A stretch of DNA of 64,000 bases from Amaurobius ferox. Its lineage: Eukaryota; Arthropoda; Arachnida; Araneae; Amaurobiidae. The notes under the pieces were generated by a model. That model saw only the letters and a list, made by a program, of their open reading frames with translations, did not search any database and had not been told where the DNA came from. Every line of letters begins with the position of its first letter. The first letter of the stretch is position 1. Below, piece after piece: positions 56,106 through 64,000 of the stretch. The stretch is from NCBI GenBank assembly GCA_951213105.1, contig OX578145.1, positions 14,327,534-14,391,533 on the forward strand, read 5' to 3'. The position numbers were made by a program, and so were the translations under genes.

Positions 56106-57739
56106 AAAATATAACAATGCTTTAACACTGAATATGTCACTGCTACCCATAGCTTCGAAAAGGTTAGAGCTCATATAATGCAGGTTGACCCATCGTCTCC
56201 ATGTTCTATCATACAGAGAGAAAGTTTTTGGCGCAAGGAATATGAACCAACGCCAATCGAACTCACCTGTTTTTAGCGCCCTTATCGCAGACTGCGGCGG
56301 AAAAAAAATTGCATGCTGTCTCCGATAATTTATACATTTGTGTTATTTTTTATTCATTTAGGAATCTAAACATTCGTATAACTTTTCGGGACTTATTAAA
56401 TCAATTTATGACCGAACATTATCCCACTTTATTGTGAATATCTACCACAATTCTCATTAGCGAGTCACTGCACAATAGAAGCCAGGTCAAGTATGAAATA
56501 ACGTAGATGAATGCCCTAGCTCTGTATATTCCTCAAGATGACGTGAGGAAACACATAAGAAGCGCTAATAACACGGCAAGAAACTTGGCAATAAACTGAA
56601 AACCGTTAAAGATTTAAATAACTGAAAACCGTTAATTAAAAACCGTTAAATAAACTGAAAACCGTTTGTAAATTGCATCTGAACATTGGAAATATCATAT
56701 TTACAGACATAACATGAATAAAAATATTTTAAAGCAATAGTTTTAGTATATTTTATAAAAAAAAATTATATTTTAATTAAAATCTTTTCCATTCTAAGAA
56801 AAATTGTTAGAACCTAGTTTCGCCTGTAATGTCCTCTTTGTCCTTACAGGAACAAAGTTGAATATAGTTTAAGAGATAATAAAAACAATGCAATAAGTGA
56901 CGCTGCCTTTTTAGTTCGAAACTATCTATACAACAGCAGATAAGCTAAAAATAAAATAAAAAAAAAATTCCGTTAGTAATGAAGATTATCGATTTTACCT
57001 AAAAATATATAACGTATTCTTTTTCACCAAAACCACCCAAAATATAATGTACTTTACTGTTTTTCTACTCGTAAATCTTTCAAAAGCCTATAAGAAACCG
57101 TTTATCGTTCACTCATGGTGCGCTGTATTGATTTGTAATTTGCTTTCATAATACATATTCGATACCACGATGTGCAGAGACCACATGTTATTTATTCATA
57201 AACGAAAGAAAAAAGTACATAAAAAGGAATTTGTATTTTTGTTCCACAAAGTACCTTCTCGGTATTTCACGTGAATCAATGATCATGTTCTACAAAAGTT
57301 GACATGGAATAATGCTTTACAGTTAATCAATAGTTTTGGAAGCAACTGGTAGGAAAATTGCTTCCTCTCCTTGTTTTTCTTTTTACATTTTCTCTTGACA
57401 GCATTATTTATCATTGCGCTCGCGGTGATTTCTTTACAGTGTTTCTGCGTTAGTTTAAAGGTTTAGTAAAGAGTAAAGTCCATTTATCAACCATGTAAAG
57501 CTTTAAAAAAAATAAATAAAAACTGTACTTGTTATTTTCAGTACAGGATGCATTATCGTTGAATGTTAAAATTAAAAAAATACAACCGATATCGATGTGT
57601 TTAAAATGGTTAAAATGAAAAGTGAAAACTCAAAAGATTGTCCTGAGTGGATTGAGATTATATTCACTTTTTAATTATTGCGATGCAAATAAAATCCTCG
57701 ATTTTTTTTTTCAGAAAACAGAAATGTTCCATGAATGTT
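56106..57739. other. AT-rich DNA, unassigned
   Basis: A short local repeat of AACTGAAAACCGTTAA-type words occurs at 56600-56670. No gene. Confidence 0.4.
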
Positions 57740-57764
57740 TTTTCAGAAATGTCCTCCTATGTTC

Positions 57765-57858
57765 ATTATATATTGTTCATTATATCATTATATAATGTCC
57801 ATTAAACCATTATATAATGCCCATTATATCATTATATAATGTCCATTATATCATATTA
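57765..57858. repeat. Short tandem repeat, ATTATATAATGTCCATTAAA-like units
   Basis: About three copies of a roughly 33-bp unit, each self-complementary around ATTATATAAT, immediately before a family B 3' end. Confidence 0.8.
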
Positions 57859-57860
57859 TT

Positions 57861-58937
57861 AACACTTTACAACAAAGTTGAAAAGTGTTTATGACTTTGT
57901 TCATTCTGTCTGTCTGTCTGTCCGTTAGAACGATAACTGCCTTAAAAATGACTGAATCAAAATGAAATTTTAGTATGTTCAGACGGTATGTAGGACCTAT
58001 GGGAATATAAATGAATAATATCACCCAATTAGTTTTGGATTAAATCCGGGTTGAAAAAATGAAATACATTGAGCTCTATGGAACCTAATTTTTCAAACAT
58101 TTTTTAAGCGGATTTAAAATTCACAAATTGCTTCGAAAATTTTAGGTAATATTTAAATTGTTTTATAAAATATATAAAAAAAAAATCAGGGACATATATT
58201 CAGTAGCTTTTTAAATAAAAATTAAAATAATAATAACACCACTTATATGAAGCGATCACGTGACCACGATATGTAAAGATCACGTAACCCACTTTAAAAT
58301 GATATATGGCATCCATCTTGTCTCAAAATCGTGATTTTTAAAGTTCTTTTTAATTCATATTGAGTGTTGTATTCGTCCTAAAACCACTCTATTTTTGCTT
58401 AAATTCTGTGCATCTACATACTGAAACAACGCAATTACAATATATTTGAGTTTAAATGCTCATCCAAATTTGATTATTTCTACAACGAAGCCTATTTTTC
58501 AACTAAGTAAAATGTAAACAGCAAAATATGTAGAATGAGTTGTATTAGAATTACTGTATTTCTTTAACACAAAATCATTTAGTTCATGGAGTCTGCGTAG
58601 CCGATATGAATGCAATATTCATTGATTTTACAAAGAGAAAGACTATTTTTTTCGATGAAGTTTCACGCATTGAGTTTAATTACTTGTAGCTCCATGGTCT
58701 TAATTTTTAAATAAAATAAATTATTATAGTATTGTGATAAATGACATGAATGGGAAATTATTTATGAAAGAAATGCTGCTTTTATAGAGAAAGCCTTTAT
58801 AGAGAGCTTACTTGCTTTTATAGAGAGCTGCTTTTATAGGGGAATCTATTGCATTTTAGACATGTTTAAATAAAATTGCATTGAAGTTGGAAAGTGTTTC
58901 ATAATCAATGCTTAAGCATGATGGATCTTTTTTGTTA
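57861..58937 (-). mobile_element. Family B element, copy 4
   Basis: 3' hairpin at the left (AACACTTTACAACAAAGTTG then AAAAGTGTT), TCTGTCTGTCTGTCTGTCCG just inside, and 5' end at the right (ATAATCAATGCTTAAGCATG then ATGGATC). Collinear with copy 2. It has a small local duplication (58790-58840, TTTATAGAGAGCTTA-like). Confidence 0.75.
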
Positions 58938-59869
58938 ATTATACATCAGACTATTAATAAAATCCTTTAAGAAATAAATATATTAACCTACAAAAAGTGT
59001 TAAGTTCTCATACTATACAATATATAGAGATAAAGTATTGTTTTCAAAGATTTTAAATTTTAGATTTTAATGCCAATATATATTTTAATACTTCCTGAAC
59101 ACGGTTTGACTAATTTGGAGTAATGTCCGTCTGTCTGTCTGTCTGCATGTATGCCTGTGGTCGATTCGTTGTGTACAAGATTGCTGCCACAAATATTAAT
59201 GTATTTTCACATAACTGTATGTCCGGCTTTGTTGTAAAAAATCTAGAAATAGATAGCATTTTTTTAAATTCGAGGGAGAACTTCCAAATTGATCCGAAAT
59301 TTTGTGTTTTTAAGATGGCGGCATAGGCCTAAATTGGACCTAATCATGCCTGAAAGGGTTTATTTATAGCTTAATGATCACGATACTTAATAGTTTCAAT
59401 CATTGTTATTAAAAATAGCTGCTATACAATTTGTTTTGTTCGTGACGTCATCAGAGTCATTTGGAGAGTCTAATAAACCTCCCGGCGGTACATTACCAAA
59501 TATGGTATCAACTAAGAGATTCAAGCTTGGTAACACGAGAGTGAATTGCAACACATGTGACACGCTACAATTATAATTACGAGTATTTGGACACTATATA
59601 CCGTTTATTCAAGATATTTGTTATAAAATTTGGAAAGGAATGGAAAGCTATTAAAAATGGATTCTGGTATGAAAAAGTCGAGTTGACTGACACTTTAGTT
59701 AATTTAAAATGTAAAAGTATAAATCACGAAAGTATACCTGTTTCAGAAGGAAAACAAAGAATGTCAACTAACACTATTTACTAGTGAATTAATGGTGAAT
59801 TATTAGTGAATGATTAGTGACTGAATCATCATTAAATGCTTATTCAATAATTTATTAGTGAACTTCCCG
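58938..59869. other. AT-rich DNA with (GTCT)n at about 59127-59145
   Basis: A (GTCT)n run and following sequence resemble the A/B internal modules but no element ends were found. The 75-codon frame at 59557-59784 is unassigned. Confidence 0.4.
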
Positions 59870-60130
59870 TCTTCGGTGACCAGCCTGTTTGCTACCCTTG
59901 AAAATTCTGACCGTGGCAAACTCGCTGGCCCGACCTACCAGAAAGGTATAAGATAACTATTTGGACGGCCAGAAAATGCCACCTAATTTAGACTTGAACC
60001 CAGTGGGGGAGGCATCCACAGGGGCCGTACCCTGCAGGTTCGGCAGTGGCAGGAATTGGGCCTACCGAGTGCGATTCCCGCGCGCAAACTACTGGGCTAC
60101 TGCGTCCTTCGCGACAATCTCCATAACTTT
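59870..60130 (-). mobile_element. SINE-B, copy 5 (internally deleted)
   Basis: Tail block TCGGTGACCAGCCTG, GGACGGCCAGAAAATGCCAC, CTAATTTAGACTTGAACCCA and AGGCATCCACAGGGGCCGTA. It then jumps straight to the head (TGGGCCTACCGAGTGCGATT, CCCGCGCGCAAACTACTGG), missing the middle present in copy 6. Confidence 0.75.
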
Positions 60131-60350
60131 CTTTTTATTCACCCAATTTAGACCGGAACCCATTGGGAGAGGCATCCACAGGGACCGTATCCTCCTTCCC
60201 CTACAACTAACCTCTCGGAAGGACTTACAGACCCACATGTTTAACGTGACCGTATTCCGCGTGAGCACTTCGGCTGTTTTGGCAGTGGCAAGAATCGAAC
60301 CCGGGCCTACCGAGTGCAATTCCCGCGCGCTAACTTCCCGCGCACTAATT
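60131..60350 (-). mobile_element. SINE-B, copy 6, head-to-tail with copy 5
   Basis: CCAATTTAGACCGGAACCCA, GGCATCCACAGGGACCGTAT, ACTAACCTCTCGGAAGGACT, TTAACGTGACCGTATTCCGC and head AGAATCGAACCCGGGCCTAC, CGCGCGCTAACTTCCCGCGC. Least diverged SINE-B in the window; the minus-strand B box reads GGGTTCGATTC. Open frames on both strands across this pair are not genes. Confidence 0.8.
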
Positions 60351-60570
60351 TAAATTTTATAATGACCATAAAAAATTTAAATTTTAATTTGACCATATGC
60401 TAAACTCTTAATTCCATCATTTAAAATGTAACGTAATATCATTTAAAATATCCTCATTCCATCATTTAAAATATCCATAAAATTATAATCATTTAAAATA
60501 TCCCTAAATTAAAATATCCATTTAAAATGATCATATGCTAAGCTCTTAATTTCATCATTTAAAATATCAC
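60350..60570. repeat. Degenerate repeat of ATCATTTAAAATATCC words
   Basis: At least seven occurrences of CATTTAAAATRT, and a longer duplication (ATATGCTAARCTCTTAATT at about 60396 and 60536). Confidence 0.8.
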
Positions 60571-61400
60571 ATAAATTTCTAACCCGTCTCCATGAAAACA
60601 CGTGACGTCCACGGCGGGAGAAAAATCGGATCTTCCCCGAGAATTATTCGTGAAATTTAAAATAATTATTTCTTTAAAATTCCGATCTCGCGGCCCTTTT
60701 TAATTATTTCTTGACCAGATTGGGCTTGCAAGAAAGCCTGATGTTTGAACTTTCTAAAAATATAAGTTATTGGTCGAAAATCTCGCTACTTTTTCGGATG
60801 CGAGGTTTTAAAACGAAAGTTCGTTTTTTTGAACCGAAAATGACTTTTGTTTTCAAATCTTTAAAAAATATAAGAATTTATCTCCGAGATTTGAAATTGA
60901 TATATTTTTACTCGCAATTGTCTGCTCTTTCGGGTCGTGTGATTTGTTTTTTTCTGCGACGTCTGGATGGTGAAGAAAAGGGGAGTAAAAGAGGAAAAAA
61001 CTGTCGAAATCGCATAAACCATTAAGTAACAAAAAAAATAATTAAAATTTTAAAAATCGGTTTTGACGTGTCCCCCCCCGCCCTCCCGTGTCTCCGATTG
61101 CCAAATTTCGTAGCTATCCGACGCGCGGTCGCTGAACCTATAGTATATAAGACACACAGGCATTGCCTTTCATTATTTAAGATAAGAGTATTTATTAGTG
61201 CTTTTTATTTTTATCTTGACGAAGTAAATTACCTATTCATCAAACTGTTTTATATATTTTTAGTTCAAAATGTTTTCTCTCATGATCTAGAGGTTATTAT
61301 TACCACGTTCAGTTGCATTTGGATGTTCGTTTTCACTGATAATACTGCAGAGGAAATATTTTATTTATGACCATATTCTAAAGAACTATTTTGATATTCT
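60571..61400. other. Mixed-composition DNA, unassigned
   Basis: A 104-codon plus-strand frame at 60711-61025 is Lys/Phe-rich with no recognised domain. It lies upstream of a TTTTGACGTGTCCCCCCCCG tract and a phrase CCAAATTTCGTAGCTATCCG. This could be the 3' part of an unclassified element. Confidence 0.3.
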
Positions 61401-61403
61401 ACA

Positions 61404-62200
61404 TAGGGTGTTTTACGAGGTTTATTCGGAAATCCATCCCTTGTAGACTGCTGAACGCAAACCAGTAACCACTGAAACCTTATCAGCTGCGCAGTACTTA
61501 TTATTAACTATTTGCTCCGCGCCATTCGATGCAGCCGATTTGAACACTAATTTCTCACCATACTGTGAGCTTGTTAATGTGTTTACTGCTGTAGAAGCTT
61601 ACACTAAGAGCGAGGTTCACGGGATGAGCTAGTTTTTGCAAGCTGAAGGTAATAATGCGGCTGAACATCATTGAAAAATAAGTGAACATTCCTGAAGTTC
61701 CGCCACGTTATAGCATGGTGTAAATATATTTAAAAATAAAAATGCAAGCGTAAAATTCTGAATGCATAATGTTGACCACAATGGGCTTTTTCTCAGATTG
61801 GAGTTCCACCATCAAATTGAATTTCAAAAGGGTTATATGATCAAAATATTTGATAAATACTGGTATAGACCGTACCTGGAAAACGCTTGCCCACACACAG
61901 CTGCGCTTACACTAGCCATGATGCAACAGTTTCGTTGGGACATGTTTAAGCAATAACTTTGCTGCCTGGATCAGTGCTTCAAGAAGAGGGGAATTTAAGG
62001 ACTGACTTAACTTTCAGGCGTCCATTTTATTTGGAAAGAATATGCTGAAACTCATGCATGATTAACACAAATGCTTCAATGTACAGGTTAATTATGTCGC
62101 GAAGCAACCTAGGCTAGAAGATGACATTTCCCTCTCCTTTATTTTCCTAACAGCATGCAGGACGTTGACCTCCGAATAATCTTTGAACCAGCACAACCAT
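61404..62200 (+). mobile_element. Decayed mariner element, internally deleted
   Basis: Left end AGGGTGTTTTACGAGG then TTTATTCGGA. The right end near 62170 (CCTCCGAATAATCTTTGAAC then CAGCACAAC) is partly its reverse complement, so these may be decayed terminal repeats. The two parts of a transposase lie between them, but the span (about 0.8 kb) is well below the usual 1.3 kb, meaning the middle is lost. Confidence 0.55.
61595..62130 (+). pseudogene. Mariner-type transposase pseudogene
   Basis: The N-terminal piece, EVHGMS*FLQAEGNNAAEHH then KISEH, matches the mariner start (EVR..IRFL.AKG..A.EIH). The central DNA-binding and first catalytic regions are missing. The C-terminal piece reads LENACPHTAALT then MMQQFRWDMF, where the family has HDNARPHTA and QF.WE. 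The second catalytic Asp is therefore Glu here. A later frame ends KCFNVQVNYV, matching the mariner C-terminus (KCLN...YVEK). Stops and frameshifts confirm decay. A different lineage from the Tc1-like element at 7.5 kb. Confidence 0.7.
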
Positions 62201-62619
62201 TGTTTTATTAATTATCGTCAAATTTTATGATTTGAAAATAAAACAAATACCGTCATACATATTGTTTTGTTTCTACTTCGTATGAAAACATTTTATTTCA
62301 AGACAAACTGGCATTTCAATAAATTATTCATAAGAAACCTTGTTCTCAGTTATTTCAAAAGAACGCTGAAATGTTTATTCTGAACAATGTTTCTGTCAAT
62401 ACGTAAAATCCCTTTCTACAACCGAAACATTGTCAAAGGGATAAAATTAAACTTTATCAGATGACTAAAAAAATTAGGAAGCACTAATTTAAAAAGAAAT
62501 TGTTTATATTTTACAACTTTCACTTTTTAGAAACCTACCATATCAGTAAAAAGTGTAAAGACAATATTTCGGCAGAAATATTCAATCATATTCAGCAATA
62601 ATTTCGTATTAAAATGTAA
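62200..62619. other. AT-rich DNA, unassigned
   Basis: Nothing recognised. Confidence 0.4.
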
Positions 62620-63640
62620 TTACTTTCCTTATATAAATAATATAATAGAAGTATTGCGATGGGGTCGAAAATTCGAATTCGAGTTTTCGACGGGAGAACA
62701 CGATTCAAGCATCTCTGAACACAAATCAGACATTTGACAGGTGATGTGTGTGCGTGTGTGTGTATGGAGACGATATCTTGCGAACGAATGAAATTTGTTT
62801 CAAAAATCACAATCAGTGAATACTGGAAGCCTATTATTTTTACGCAGGATCGAATGTTCAGAACCCATCACCTAAATTTTTAAATGAAATTTGAAAAAAA
62901 ATATCAAAAAATTAAAACATTCAAAAAAGTTACATAAATAATCATTTCTTATGTAATTTTGCATAAGAAAACGATTGGCATGGCATTTAAAACGCTAGTA
63001 TGAACCGCTCTCGAGATGTTGCACAATTTTCAAATACATTTATCAAAAAATCACATAACAATTCACATAAAAATGTCATCACATGAAAATGTTATCAAAT
63101 TGATAAAAATATCGCCAAATAGGTCAAATTGTTGCCAAATTGATAAAAATGTTATCAAATTGATACAAATGTTATAAAATTCATAAAAATGACTCCAAAT
63201 AGAATGCAATGCTTTGCAAATTTTTAATTCCGTCATATGATGGGCATACTTTTTACTATATAAGGAATGCTGTTCTAAATATCGCCAACTTGGCGATATT
63301 TGGCCCCACATTGACGAAAATATCGCCAAAATTGCAAAAATAATGCCAAGATAATGAAAATGACACCTAATTGATGAATTTATAAATAAAATATTTATAT
63401 ATATGGACTATTTTGCTTATTGAAGATAATATTAATATTGCTAATTGTTAATTTGGAGTTGCATAAAATATAAATTAATTGGGTGCGAAATAGTTTTACA
63501 TTTTGTCATCCGGAAAAGCGCCAAATGTATTATTTAACGTTACAAACACTGTGTTGTGGATTTTTTCATCACTGTTTTCACCATTAAAGACGTGAATTCA
63601 TTGCATTATATAAGGAAAGTCATGTGCTGCTCACGTCAGA
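62620..63640 (-). mobile_element. Family A1b element, full length, inverted
   Basis: The 3' end is at the left (TACTTTCCTTATATAAATAA then TATAATAGAAGTATTG). The GTCGAAAATTCGAATTCGAG palindrome follows (62663 on) and a short GTGTGTGCGTGTGTGTG tract. The long interior has repeated ATGTTATCAAATTGATAAAA units (63070-63190) and CGCCAACTTGGCGATATTTG (63282-63301). The 5' terminus is at the right (AAAGTCATGTGCTGCTCACG then TCAGA). About 1.02 kb. Shares its interior with the truncated copy at 48.6-49.3 kb. Confidence 0.75.
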
Positions 63641-64000
63641 GTTTTTATTGTTTAATTTTCAATCAATATTAAATCACACATTTAACATTCACATTACTTT
63701 TTATTTATTTTATTCAACAATTAAATATTAAAAAAAGTTTATATATCTCGCTACCTATTTGACGATTAAATAAATTTAGTGAAAATCCATTGAAATTATA
63801 ATGAAAATATCTAGTGTTTTCTGATTGTTGACCGCATAACGAATAATTAAAACAGCCTACAGCCATGGAATTTTGGTGTAGAAGTACGTCAACTTTCGAG
63901 TGAAAATGTGTCTTCCCGATTTTCTTAAAAATTCAATTTAAAAATTATTTAATAGTTAGATATCTGTCCAATACATCAATACACTTTTATTGATAGCGTC
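63641..64000. other. AT-rich DNA to window end
   Basis: Nothing recognised. Confidence 0.4.

Noticed and set aside
59961..60353. 130-residue plus-strand open frame (and its minus-strand partner)
   Set aside because: It spans two SINE-B copies; the openness reflects their higher G+C content.
60711..61025. 104-residue Lys/Phe-rich open frame
   Set aside because: Composition fits AT-rich chance frames, and no motif was recognised.

Overview
This is an AT-rich (roughly two-thirds A+T by eye) stretch of a large animal genome with no intact host gene that I can support. It holds degenerate transposons, two tRNA-derived SINE families, several families of roughly 0.25 to 1.1 kb non-autonomous dispersed repeats, minisatellites and microsatellites. 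Tc1-like, mariner and copia remnants next to short tRNA-derived SINEs suggest an arthropod. A spider is my guess from the repeat style; nothing here proves it. There is no bacterial-style gene organisation, no ribosomal or functional tRNA gene and no CRISPR array. The window is best read as intergenic DNA or the inside of a very long intron.

Layout. 1.0-1.46 kb is a minisatellite. 2.69-3.61 kb is the first copy of family A1, which recurs at 10.13-11.07, 44.30-45.27, 45.87-46.82, 48.57-49.32 and 62.62-63.64 kb. 5.69-6.50 and 9.23-10.02 kb are two copies of an unclassified repeat, family C. 7.49-9.15 kb is a dead Tc1-like transposon with both terminal inverted repeats, split by a 297-bp GC-rich insertion flanked by a 13-bp target duplication. 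12.95-13.40 kb is a 28-bp minisatellite. SINE-A (a unit with a tRNA-like head at both ends) is at 14.2, 26.6, 27.5, 31.7 and 37.6-38.4 kb. SINE-B is at 12.1, 25.0, 34.4, 55.8 and 59.9-60.35 kb. Family B lies at 22.16-23.14, 39.9-41.05, 51.12-52.07 and 57.86-58.94 kb. Family D has five copies of about 250 bp. 37.1-38.9 kb is a copia remnant split by a SINE-A unit. 38.98-39.53 kb (minus strand) is a remnant carrying SDDTD and SGCDTT motifs. 49.3-50.8 kb is a head-to-tail array of three A2 elements. 61.4-62.2 kb is a decayed mariner.

How it fits together. Families A1, A2 and B differ in sequence but share one plan. A fixed 5' end is followed by a subterminal motif, and the same motif forms the arm of a hairpin at the 3' end. 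A microsatellite lies inside A1, A2 and B. There is no obvious target-site duplication, and A2 forms head-to-tail tandems joined by four or five T residues. This is the described architecture of Helentron-associated elements (DINE-1-like, rolling-circle). No Rep/helicase gene is present, so the assignment rests on structure alone. All transposase and retrotransposon reading frames are broken, so nothing in the window looks autonomously active. The most informative items are the A2 tandem array, the parallel architecture of A and B, the datable nested insertions in Tc1 and copia, the two-headed SINE-A unit and the 28-bp octamer-bearing minisatellite.
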